A stretch of DNA of 13,144 nt, from contig ONWI01000125.1 in the NCBI GenBank assembly GCA_900321515.1, positions 1 through 13,144 on the forward strand, written 5' to 3'. Positions 6,543-13,144 of this stretch are shown one piece after another. A program made the translations under genes and the position numbers. Positions within the stretch are counted from its first letter, which is position 1, and every line of letters begins with the position of its first letter. The notes under the pieces are model-generated. The model had not been told where the DNA came from, did no database searches, and saw nothing but the letters and a program-made list of their open reading frames with translations. This DNA comes from an uncultured Eubacteriales bacterium (lineage in GTDB: Bacteria; Bacillota; Clostridia; Oscillospirales; Acutalibacteraceae).

Positions 6543-7127
6543 TCATCCCCGCTTTGACAGTCTGAACTTCTGCCTTACCCGTTGAATTGCATTATCAACT
6601 GATTTTGTGCTCACACCAAGCGCCTTCGCCGTCTCATCATAACTCATGCCCCTGAGACGCATTTCCACCACTGCCCGCTCAAGCTCACTCAGCTCCGACA
6701 GAATCTCCGATTCGGATTCCCCGGAAAGCACATAGCCCTCAGGGTCAGATCCGGCAGAAATATCGGTCCGCGCGCATACCGCTGACTCGTCCAGCTGAGA
6801 ATGTGCGTTGAACAGTGCGTTTTTGCCGCTGAAATAGGATTTCACAGCCGACGTCAGTATATTCTCAACGCATCTGTCGGCATATGTGCGGAAACTCACG
6901 CCCTCGGAAGGGTCAAAGCTCCTTACGGCTTTCAGAATGCCTATCGCTGCCTCCTGCGACATATCGTCGGTGACGTCACACCCGCAAAGCCTGCTTTTGG
7001 CGACCGCCTTGGCATGAATCATTGTGTTGTACCGACCGAGCAGACAGGCAAATGCCTCCTGATCGTCATTTGCCGCCATGAGCGCCAGCTCGTCATCAGA
7101 CTTCACTGAGAAAGAATTCATCGGCAT
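6543..7127 (-). CDS. sigH: SigH-like sigma-70 family sigma factor
   Basis: A 194-residue RNA polymerase sigma factor with region 2 at about residues 24-97 (DDMSQEAAIGILKAVRSFDP, then SFRTYADRCVENI) and region 4 at about 145-190. Its HTH ends in KSVDNAIQRVRQKF, close to KSIDNALQRVKRKL in B. subtilis SigH. SigH directs transition-phase genes and sporulation entry. The ATG at 7127 has GGAGG eight bases upstream; start sites further upstream precede that ribosome site. It is slightly shorter than B. subtilis SigH, and region 2.4 (LTSAVKSYFSGKN) differs clearly, so it may be an orthologue with altered promoter preference or a paralogue. A good SigA-type promoter lies at 7220-7248. The zinc-ribbon gene follows on the same strand. 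Confidence 0.8.
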   Translation of the reverse strand: MPMNSFSVKSDDELALMAANDDQEAFACLLGRYNTMIHAKAVAKSRLCGCDVTDDMSQEAAIGILKAVRSFDPSEGVSFRTYADRCVENILTSAVKSYFSGKNALFNAHSQLDESAVCARTDISAGSDPEGYVLSGESESEILSELSELERAVVEMRLRGMSYDETAKALGVSTKSVDNAIQRVRQKFRLSKRG

Positions 7128-7219
7128 CAGCCTTTCCTCCTTACAGCGCTTATGCTCCAAAACGACAAATTCGGGCGATTATGAATGCACATTTAAGGAT
7201 TCATTAATAATACATTTAC

Positions 7220-7248
7220 ATAATACACCCGAACAATCATTTTGTCAA
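7220..7248 (-). promoter_or_regulatory. SigA-type promoter of the sigma factor gene
   Basis: On the minus strand a perfect -35 box TTGACA (7248-7243) is separated by exactly 17 bases from TATTAT (7225-7220), one base off TATAAT. It lies about 90 bases before the sigma factor ATG, so the transcript would have a leader of roughly 85 bases. It is the best vegetative promoter seen in the window. Confidence 0.85.
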
Positions 7249-7295
7249 TAGTTTTTATGGATTATATAAATATTTATGCTATTTTTTTGTTATTA

Positions 7296-8690
7296 TTAAT
7301 TCTGAGTCAATAGCTCCGCATTATCCACTTTATTTTTCACAACAGCCATGACTTTTGATGCTATCGGCCCGGCTACGGATCTTCCGGAGCCGCCGTTCTG
7401 CACCATTACCGAAAAAGCATACGGGTATTTCTCGTTGCTTGAAAAACCTACGAACCACGCATGGGATCTCTTCTTGCCGTCAAGCTCCGCGGTTCCGGTC
7501 TTGGCGCAGAATTCCATTCCTTGCGGGAAGCCTTTGTCGCCATAGCCGTTTTGCACGGTGTACCGCATCATTTCACGGAGCTTATTCGCTGTGGATTGAC
7601 TCAGTACGCGGGTAGTGTCATTCTGCTTGTCAAAATTGAGCGGTATCCCCGAACCGGTGGTGATTTTCTCAATTATATACGGCTCTACGCATAATCCCCC
7701 GTTAGCTACAATTCCCATATAGCGCATCATGGCATAAGGACTGACCTCGTCGGTATTCTGTCCTACGCCCGTCCATGCCAGCTCATTGAGTCCCCCCGAT
7801 GAAGCTATCTTGCCGCGAACGGTCGGAATGCCGCTGAGACTGTGATTGGTTATTATTCCGAGCTTGCGGGCATATTCCGCCGTATTTTCCCAGCCGATCT
7901 GCATTGATATTTCTCCGAAAGCGCAATTGCAGGAATTTTTCAGGGCGTTTCTGAAATCCTCTTTGTTGTGCGTCCCGGAACAGACTACCTTCTGACCGTT
8001 TACAACAAACTCATGCAGACAGTTGAATTGCTGCTGTTCTATGTCAGGCACACAGTCGAGTGCCGCTGCCGCGGTGACCGTCTTATATACCGATCCGGGA
8101 GTAAATCTCGATGAAATGGCGCGGTTGATGAATACTCCGTCGTATCTGTCATCTCCGTCTTTTATCACGGGAGGATTCTCCGGGTCGTAGGTCGGAGTGC
8201 TTACCAGACAGATTACCTCGCCGGTCTTGTAATTGAAAACGCATACGGCGCCCTTTTTGCCCTTGAGAAGCTCATAGGCAGCCGCGCATACATCCGAGTC
8301 CAGCGTTGTGTGTATCTTATTGCCCGCAACCGTGGTGGAGAACATTCCGGTGATAATATTGAATCCAACAAGCCTGTCGGCATAGACCTTCTGTATAGAG
8401 GTCGCCACATTGCTCTTTTTATCTCCGATAATGTGCATGGTGGCACACCTGACATTCTCGTTGTCGCTGTATTTGCGTTTGCCGTCCACCGTGTCGAGCA
8501 GCGCGTTGCCGTCGCGGTCGTATATTGCTCCGTCAATGATGACTCCGTTGTTGTAAACATGCCTGTTCGCGGTGAAGTTGACCCATTTGGGTCCTTCCGT
8601 AAAAAATCTGTATGTGAAATATCCTATGCCGCCCAAAAGACATATTATTATCAGCATGACGCTCGGCGCTCGTCTTTGAACCTTTTTCAA
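7296..8690 (-). CDS. Class B penicillin-binding protein (peptidoglycan transpeptidase)
   Basis: A 464-residue monofunctional transpeptidase that cross-links peptidoglycan stem peptides outside the membrane and is the target of beta-lactams. One N-terminal membrane anchor covers about residues 10-29, followed by a short linker domain (about 45-145) and the transpeptidase domain. The three active-site motifs are intact: SVYK (Ser200, Lys203), SCN (253-255) and KTG (397-399). Its small size without a large N-terminal dimerisation domain resembles the actinobacterial PbpA type rather than full-length PBP2 or FtsI. The start is a TTG at 8690 with AGGGGGTG six bases upstream. It follows the FHA-SEDS gene by 15 bases, the usual pairing of a SEDS polymerase with its cognate PBP. 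Whether it serves elongation, division or spore cortex cannot be told from sequence. Confidence 0.92.
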   Translation of the reverse strand: MKKVQRRAPSVMLIIICLLGGIGYFTYRFFTEGPKWVNFTANRHVYNNGVIIDGAIYDRDGNALLDTVDGKRKYSDNENVRCATMHIIGDKKSNVATSIQKVYADRLVGFNIITGMFSTTVAGNKIHTTLDSDVCAAAYELLKGKKGAVCVFNYKTGEVICLVSTPTYDPENPPVIKDGDDRYDGVFINRAISSRFTPGSVYKTVTAAAALDCVPDIEQQQFNCLHEFVVNGQKVVCSGTHNKEDFRNALKNSCNCAFGEISMQIGWENTAEYARKLGIITNHSLSGIPTVRGKIASSGGLNELAWTGVGQNTDEVSPYAMMRYMGIVANGGLCVEPYIIEKITTGSGIPLNFDKQNDTTRVLSQSTANKLREMMRYTVQNGYGDKGFPQGMEFCAKTGTAELDGKKRSHAWFVGFSSNEKYPYAFSVMVQNGGSGRSVAGPIASKVMAVVKNKVDNAELLTQN

Positions 8691-8705
8691 TCATGCCACC
8701 CCCTG

Positions 8706-10895
8706 TCAGTGCCGGCGGCGGCTGCCGATGTAATCGTCGCTGCCGTCGTCGCCGTCTGTGTAGGTATGCTTCCTGCGGCGTTTTTGGGACGTATTACCGC
8801 TGCTCTCAAAGGTCTCCGGCTTCGGGGGCGTTTCGGGTCTCGAAACTGCCGGAGCCTGCATCGCCGCCTGGATCCTGGACTGGTACTCAGGATTCCTGGT
8901 CGGGTCGGAATAGATGACGTCATCTGCCGAAAACTTTCTGTCGTCAAGCTCAACCATTCCCTCGGTATCTTCCGGAAGAGATTCGGTAAAGTCTACGTTT
9001 GCCTCCGGTCTGATAATTCCTCTGTCGATGAGCTTGATCCTTATCCGTTCGGCGATCTGACCCAACATGCTGAAATCGTATTCGCTGCGGCCGATCATAT
9101 TCCTTACCTCCGGAAGAGGCTTCCCGGAACTGTCGGTCAGACCTTCGCCGCTCTGTATGCGCACCTTGAAGCTCTCACGCGCGGCGGCAAAACTGGCGTT
9201 GCGCCGGGTATCCGCAGCTTTGACAAATGCCAGAAGCCCCCAGCTTGACAGCATACTGGAACCTCCGTTTGAAACAAACGGAAATGTGACGCCTGTGAGC
9301 GGAATGACGTCAACCGAGCCAAGGGTATTCAGTATGGTCTGGAAAACCATCATGCTTACGGCGGCACATGCCGCTATCACATAAAACGAAGAACGTCCGT
9401 TGGCGGCGCTCTTTATCGTGAACGCGGCAAGCGCGCAGATGCAAATGACCGCGATCAGGGCTATGATAAGTCCCCATTCCTCACAGACAACGCCGAAGAC
9501 AAGATCGGTATCAGCCGCTACCACGCGCCGCAGCCATCCGCTGCCGATTCCGACGCCTGCCAGACCTCCGCTGGCGGAGGCGGACATTGTGCGGGTCTGC
9601 TGATAGCCTAAATTATAAGGATCATCCCACGCGTGACCCCATATGGCGAATCTTCGGGCGACGTAAGGCTTGAATTTCAGCACAAGCATTATTCCGAAAA
9701 CAACCGTCGCGCAGATAAGAGCTATTGTGGAAAAATCCCCTGAACGCATGAAGGCGATCACAACGAACGCCACAAAGAATATCGCGGCTGTTCCGAAATC
9801 CCCCATCAGCGCGAGAGAGCCTATGCACACGCCCGAAAATCCTATGAAATATGCGAGGTTTTTCTTTGTGAGCAGAATATCCAGCGTGGCCGCGCCGATA
9901 AACACAAACGCAATCTTGACCAGCTCGGAAGGCTGCATTGATACGCCGCCCAACGATATCCAGTTTTTTGCGCCGTTCTTGGTCTGACCGAAGATCAGGT
10001 TAAACATGAGCAGGGCGACGGTTACTATCATCACCTGAAGCTTGACAGAAGTTATCCGCTTTAAATCGCGCAGGAACCAGCCCAGCATTACAAAAAGCCC
10101 GAATCCCAGCAGAAAAGCGAAAAACTGCTTGTACAATTCCCCAGGGTCGGAGGACGCCGCTATCGAGAACCCTATTATGGACAGGAAGAACGCCAGCATT
10201 TCCACCTCTATGCCGGTCTTTACCAGTATCCGCATAACAATGTAGTAAGCCCACATCAGAATAAACAGACCGCCGTAACATACAAATACGGCAAGATCGT
10301 CAACCTTTGCGCTCCAGTAAAGTTCGGCGACGGTCAGAAGCATGAAGATACTTAGCAGAAACAGCGTTTTAACGGGACGCAGCTTGCGCAGCAGACGCTT
10401 GTTGGTCTCCCGCTGCGAACCCCGGGGACGCGTTACCAGAAATCTCGCCTCAACATCGGCAAGTTTCAGAGTGCTGCCCGCGGGAAGCGCCGCCGTGCCT
10501 TCGATTTGTTTGCCGTTGACAGTCAGTCCGCCGGTGGAGCCGAGGTCCGAAATAGTCCAGCGCTTGTTCTCGTCGCGGATAAGCACCGCGTGCGAGCGGG
10601 ATATTGTCGGAAAATCAATGACAATATCGCTCGACTTTGATCTGCCGATGGTGTTTTCCCAATGACTGACCGGCAGTCTGCCGTATCCGTTTACGTCGAG
10701 ATACGCCCAGATTTCGGGAGCTTCGTGACCCGAAAGCATGGATCTGACGCAGCGGAACACAACTAATATCGCTATAACGGGTATCACCCATCTGGCAATG
10801 GCGGTGAAATCACCCAGAGAAACGATGAATCCCCAAACGGTCTCCCACGCGATCTCCCACCATGAATCTTCGGTAATTAACGCCGCATAGATCAC
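8706..10895 (-). CDS. FHA domain fused to FtsW/RodA/SpoVE SEDS glycosyltransferase
   Basis: A 729-residue membrane protein that joins a phosphothreonine-recognition module to a lipid II polymerase. After an N-terminal membrane span (about 33-50) comes an FHA domain (about 63-153) with Gly-Arg-Ser at 84-86, SRSH at 99-102 and Asn127-Gly128. The SEDS region (about 172-562, roughly ten spans) shows GAKNWISLGG (308-317), QPSE (321-324), GDFGTA (365-370) and PFVSNGGSSML (539-549). Asp464 in the ADTDLVF loop aligns with the catalytic Asp of FtsW/RodA. A charged tail of about 165 residues ends in Arg/Lys and Asp-rich sequence. It extends peptidoglycan strands with the adjacent PBP. The FHA implies control by a Ser/Thr kinase not encoded here. 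The GTG start at 10895 has a distant AGAGG (12 bases), so the start is less certain. Confidence 0.9.
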   Translation of the reverse strand: MIYAALITEDSWWEIAWETVWGFIVSLGDFTAIARWVIPVIAILVVFRCVRSMLSGHEAPEIWAYLDVNGYGRLPVSHWENTIGRSKSSDIVIDFPTISRSHAVLIRDENKRWTISDLGSTGGLTVNGKQIEGTAALPAGSTLKLADVEARFLVTRPRGSQRETNKRLLRKLRPVKTLFLLSIFMLLTVAELYWSAKVDDLAVFVCYGGLFILMWAYYIVMRILVKTGIEVEMLAFFLSIIGFSIAASSDPGELYKQFFAFLLGFGLFVMLGWFLRDLKRITSVKLQVMIVTVALLMFNLIFGQTKNGAKNWISLGGVSMQPSELVKIAFVFIGAATLDILLTKKNLAYFIGFSGVCIGSLALMGDFGTAAIFFVAFVVIAFMRSGDFSTIALICATVVFGIMLVLKFKPYVARRFAIWGHAWDDPYNLGYQQTRTMSASASGGLAGVGIGSGWLRRVVAADTDLVFGVVCEEWGLIIALIAVICICALAAFTIKSAANGRSSFYVIAACAAVSMMVFQTILNTLGSVDVIPLTGVTFPFVSNGGSSMLSSWGLLAFVKAADTRRNASFAAARESFKVRIQSGEGLTDSSGKPLPEVRNMIGRSEYDFSMLGQIAERIRIKLIDRGIIRPEANVDFTESLPEDTEGMVELDDRKFSADDVIYSDPTRNPEYQSRIQAAMQAPAVSRPETPPKPETFESSGNTSQKRRRKHTYTDGDDGSDDYIGSRRRH

Positions 10896-10924
10896 CTGCT
10901 GGCACTTCCTCTCAAATAATCCAT
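10892..10924 (-). other. Ten-codon mini-ORF bridging serpin and FHA-SEDS genes
   Basis: An ATG overlaps the serpin stop (TGATG), opens a frame of ten codons (MDYLRGSASR) and stops at a TGA that overlaps the GTG start of the FHA-SEDS gene (GTGA). The frame therefore fills the 28-base gap exactly and could hand ribosomes from one gene to the next, which would help explain the poorly spaced ribosome site of the FHA-SEDS start. It may equally be chance in so short a span. Confidence 0.2.
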
Positions 10925-12183
10925 CAGTCCTTGACCGAATTTACCGCGCCGAGTATTATGGGCAGATAACGCTTTGTATCCACGACCGCAAATACAAACG
11001 GACGGTTAAGCGATACGTGGACAACATTGGTCGCTACGGCAGTATTGTTGACGTTTGCGCCGGTTCCTTTGCTCGTACCTCTCTCGGTAACGTTCAGACC
11101 TGTATAAATATTTACGTCGCTGATATACAGCTTCTCATCGCATGTGCCGATATTATTCAGTGAAGCCGATTCCGGACTGAAAACAGCGTCAACGTTCAGG
11201 GGCTTCACCATTTCCTTTATGCCTCCAGAGTATTCACACGAGAACTTCGGAATGCTCGCGTCAACGATGCGGTAATCCTTGCGGTCGTCGATGAAGTTGC
11301 GGAAGTTCCTGTTCTGAGCCAGATAATTGATGAAGGTGACGAGCGCGTTTTTGCTCTCGTATTTCGGTATCATGGCTATGAACGCGTAATTGCCGCCGGC
11401 GTATTTCTTGGCAAATCCATCCACGTTCTTATCGTCGCCGATATAAACGGCTTCATAGCTCGACATCATCTGAACATTCTGCTCCACCGCGTCCGGAGTG
11501 GTAAATACTCCGTCGAGTACGTTTTCGGGAGAAATCGGAGATTCCCAGTCAGCGTCCATTACAGTTATATTCTGCATGAATATGGAAAGATCAGACGGAA
11601 CATCCTTGACAATGTTCTCGACATACATATCCGTCTTATTGGAAGCCCAGTTATTTATATTGCCAGCAGCGGTGGCGCTAAAGGTCTCCCTGAACGCGGA
11701 AGCGTCATAGAACGTCTTGGCTGCTACCAGGAAATCATTGTTCACTTCTATATTTTTGTCGGCATTGAACCACATGGCATTTTCAAAATACAGCTTTGCC
11801 GTCTCATTATTCACGTTGTTTTCCGTGATGGAATGCATATATGTGTTGAGCACGTCGGTTGAAAAGCTGTTGCTGAGCGATTTTTCAAGCTGTGTTTTGG
11901 TCCAGCCTGACGCGCCGTTTGAAAGCATCGACAGATTGAAAAACGTCGCCAGCGGAGAAATTACCACGTTCGGTCCGTCAGATGAATATTGACTTTCCAG
12001 CATTTTAAACGCGGCTACACAGTAATAATTGGAAAATCCGTCGTCCAGATAAAGTCCTGATGCGTCCGCTTCGGATATATTCGCCATAAGATCCTCGGCA
12101 GTGATTTCCTTTTTGCAGCTCACAATAGCAGTGACCATGGCGGCTGCAATAAGCAGAGATATAACGCGTTTTAATTTCTTCAT
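10924..12183 (-). CDS. Serpin-family lipoprotein (protease inhibitor)
   Basis: A 419-residue serpin predicted to be exported and lipid-anchored: a Lys/Arg start and hydrophobic core lead to the lipobox IVSC with Cys23. The serpin body includes NVVISPLATFFNLSMLSNGA (72-91), the ENAMWFN and FRETF segments (134-168), DADWESP (210-216) and the C-terminal RPFVFAVVDTKRYLPIILG (394-412). The reactive-centre hinge begins at Glu367 with E-x-G-T. Counting 17 residues places P1 near Val383 in T-A-V-A, suggesting a target that cuts after small aliphatic residues, such as an elastase- or subtilisin-like protease. Lys372 at P12 is unusual, because inhibitory serpins favour small residues there. ATG 12183 has GGGAG ten bases upstream and an extended -10 promoter. 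Serpins from Eubacterium siraeum that inhibit human proteases are a known parallel. It is 28 bases upstream of the FHA-SEDS gene. Confidence 0.93.
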   Translation of the reverse strand: MKKLKRVISLLIAAAMVTAIVSCKKEITAEDLMANISEADASGLYLDDGFSNYYCVAAFKMLESQYSSDGPNVVISPLATFFNLSMLSNGASGWTKTQLEKSLSNSFSTDVLNTYMHSITENNVNNETAKLYFENAMWFNADKNIEVNNDFLVAAKTFYDASAFRETFSATAAGNINNWASNKTDMYVENIVKDVPSDLSIFMQNITVMDADWESPISPENVLDGVFTTPDAVEQNVQMMSSYEAVYIGDDKNVDGFAKKYAGGNYAFIAMIPKYESKNALVTFINYLAQNRNFRNFIDDRKDYRIVDASIPKFSCEYSGGIKEMVKPLNVDAVFSPESASLNNIGTCDEKLYISDVNIYTGLNVTERGTSKGTGANVNNTAVATNVVHVSLNRPFVFAVVDTKRYLPIILGAVNSVKD

Positions 12184-12215
12184 TTATGAATTGCTCCCTT
12201 CGGGTATTTTTATAT

Positions 12216-12224
12216 ATTATAACA
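12216..12224 (-). promoter_or_regulatory. Extended -10 promoter of the serpin operon
   Basis: On the minus strand TGTTATAAT (12224-12216) is a perfect extended -10 (TG-N-TATAAT), about 33 bases before the serpin ATG. No good -35 box lies 17 bases upstream, which is acceptable for extended -10 promoters. The position fits transcription of serpin, FHA-SEDS and PBP from this point, because no terminator separates them. Confidence 0.65.
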
Positions 12225-12308
12225 CGGAATTTACAAAAAGAAAAGAAGTTTTATGCTTTTTTTAATTATTTTGGCAGTTTTTTTAATTATATGAAAAAAC
12301 ATAAAAAA

Positions 12309-12331
12309 CCTGCCGTTGGGAAAACGGCAGG
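12309..12331 (-). terminator. Rho-independent terminator of the ThyX-like gene
   Basis: A perfect 9-bp stem (CCTGCCGTT at 12309-12317, AACGGCAGG at 12323-12331) with a five-base loop is followed on the minus strand by TTTTTTATGTTTTTT. It lies about 31 bases after the stop of the gene at 12363 and insulates the serpin operon from it. The plus-strand side is not T-rich. Confidence 0.92.
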
Positions 12332-12362
12332 CTCTAAAAAACCTTCTGACGGAACCGGACAA

Positions 12363-12986
12363 TCAGTCATCCCGGCAGACGATAAGCTCATCGGCATAGG
12401 GCAGCGTTTGTATCCAGTCGCAGAAATTGTGCCACTCAGCCAGCTTATGATCCTTGCGGGCATAATATATATTTATGAGCGTTTCGTAATTGAATGTGCA
12501 TGTACGCATCTGATTATAGCTCGATGGGAGCAGTTGAATAATATCGTACCAGTCCTTTTTGTCCTTTGTCTCCAGATAGCGCAGACGTATGCTTTCGAGC
12601 CGGTCTACAATGACCTGCATGAATTTTTCGGTTTCAGGCGTCATATGGTCGTGGCTGAAGTCATCTATCTCAAAAGGCCTGCTCGTTATTTTATGCATCG
12701 TGCTTGTGGAATTGGCGACTGTCGCCACCTTATATGTATCGTATTCCTTCCACCAGTACAGCGGCGCGGTAACGTCGGCTGAAACAAACACCTGTCTCAG
12801 ATATTTGCGGTGATCGCTTCCCGCCCGGCGGAGCCTGCGGGCAAGGTCGAGGTCATTTGGTCCAAGGACATAATTCCCTTCCCCGTCATAGAAGCTGTCA
12901 CTTCTTGACCAGCTGTTCATGGGATTTCTCGCGCCTCTTATAGCGTTTTCCATGTTCATGACGCTCGTGCGCTCGATCTTTATCAT
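12363..12986 (-). CDS. Conserved protein with degenerate ThyX-like motif
   Basis: A 207-residue soluble protein of a family seen in Clostridia and their phages, sometimes annotated as FAD-dependent thymidylate synthase. The conserved core is AIRGARNPMNSW (15-26), VGPNDLDL-like LGPNDLDLARRLRRAGSDHR (41-60) and then APLYWWKEYDTYKVATVANS (74-93) with STMHK (95-99). Against the ThyX motif RHRxxSxNExSxRY only the N-x-x-S spacing survives (Asn92, Ser95), and the RHR positions are not kept. Thymidylate synthase activity is therefore doubtful, and I do not assign a function. The ATG at 12986 has GGAGG seven bases upstream. The gene lies between two hairpin terminators, with only 25 bases from the upstream hairpin and no clear promoter, so expression may depend on read-through from the tRNA gene. 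Confidence 0.75.
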   Translation of the reverse strand: MIKIERTSVMNMENAIRGARNPMNSWSRSDSFYDGEGNYVLGPNDLDLARRLRRAGSDHRKYLRQVFVSADVTAPLYWWKEYDTYKVATVANSTSTMHKITSRPFEIDDFSHDHMTPETEKFMQVIVDRLESIRLRYLETKDKKDWYDIIQLLPSSYNQMRTCTFNYETLINIYYARKDHKLAEWHNFCDWIQTLPYADELIVCRDD

Positions 12987-13011
12987 GCGAAAACCTCCTT
13001 ACTATAAAAAT

Positions 13012-13056
13012 ATAGAGAATAGCCGCATACGAAATTCGAATCACGCTATTCTCTAT
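13012..13056 (-). terminator. Hairpin terminator after tRNA-Leu
   Basis: A perfect 12-bp inverted repeat (ATAGAGAATAGC at 13012-13023, GCTATTCTCTAT at 13045-13056) with a 21-base loop is followed on the minus strand by ATTTTTATAG. The loop contains the palindrome ATTCGAAT. It lies just after the tRNA-Leu 3' end and would end or attenuate its transcript 25 bases before the next gene. Confidence 0.82.
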
Positions 13057-13062
13057 CAAAAA

Positions 13063-13144
13063 TGGTGCCGGTGACCGGGGTCGAACCGGTACGGTATCGC
13101 TACCACCGGATTTTGAGTCCGGCACGTCTGCCAATTCCATCACA
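13063..13144 (-). tRNA. tRNA-Leu (anticodon CAA), 5' end cut by window edge
   Basis: The minus strand shows a leucine-type tRNA with long variable arm and encoded CCA. The 3' acceptor strand CACCGGC is followed by A and CCA (13073-13063). The T arm is CCGG-TTCGACC-CCGG, and the anticodon arm is CCGGA-CTCAAAA-TCCGG with anticodon CAA, reading the UUG codon. The variable arm between them (TGGTAGCGATACC) forms its own short stem. The D loop contains GGAATTGGCAGACG. Only the first five bases (expected GCCGG) lie beyond the window. Confidence 0.95.

Noticed and set aside
8310..9248. Plus-strand open frame of 312 codons across the PBP and FHA-SEDS genes
   Set aside because: It is antisense to two clearly real genes and its translation has low-complexity Ala/Val/Arg runs typical of shadow frames.
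12255..12295. Direct repeat of TTTTTTTAATTAT between the serpin and the ThyX-like gene
   Set aside because: Two copies of a simple AT-rich word beside a terminator are best explained by low complexity and U tracts.
12186..12782. Plus-strand open frame of 198 codons
   Set aside because: It crosses the serpin promoter and a terminator and is antisense to the conserved ThyX-like gene.
1..13144. CRISPR array, transposase or complete insertion sequence
   Set aside because: No regularly spaced repeats, no transposase motif and no paired terminal repeats around a gene were found.

Overview
The window looks like chromosomal DNA of an anaerobic, endospore-forming member of the Clostridia. Dipicolinate synthase (DpaAB), a SigH-type sigma factor, a SEDS/class B PBP pair and clear low-GC Gram-positive expression signals (GGAGG ribosome sites, TTG and GTG starts, hairpin plus T-run terminators) all point that way. 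Moderate GC and a lipoprotein serpin fit gut Oscillospiraceae/Ruminococcaceae such as [Eubacterium] siraeum relatives. That placement is inference; no rRNA or other marker is present.

Layout. Positions 1-162 hold a GC-rich non-coding repeat-like block and unassigned sequence. Positions 163-2901 (minus) are a tight cluster: YibE/F-family membrane protein, YfbR-type 5'-deoxynucleotidase (GTG/TGA overlap if the upstream start is used) and DeoC. YfbR and DeoC are plausible steps in deoxynucleotide salvage. A divergent AT-rich gap leads to a plus-strand membrane-anchored HtrA protease (3031-4296) with a perfect 11-bp terminator stem. On the minus strand follow dpaB and dpaA (4396-5848), the mother-cell enzyme that makes spore dipicolinic acid.

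Positions 5849-6542 carry a two-sided hairpin, a start-less coding-like stretch, a small four-CxxC zinc-ribbon protein (6123-6398) and an unexplained cloverleaf-like RNA structure (6438-6519). The SigH-like sigma factor (6543-7127) has a near-consensus promoter.

Positions 7296-12183 (minus) form a probable operon: a secreted lipoprotein serpin, an FHA-FtsW/RodA fusion (SEDS glycosyltransferase) and a class B PBP transpeptidase. The last two are the standard polymerase and cross-linker pair for septal, elongation or spore cortex peptidoglycan. The serpin as first gene is the unexpected member. Positions 12363-12986 encode a conserved protein with a degenerate ThyX-like motif, closed off by hairpins on both sides. 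The window ends inside a tRNA-Leu(CAA) gene that lacks only its first five bases.

The best candidates for something new are the serpin/SEDS/PBP association, the cloverleaf-like RNA beside the sigma factor, and the start-less open frame at 5972-6133. No CRISPR array, transposase or complete mobile element was seen.
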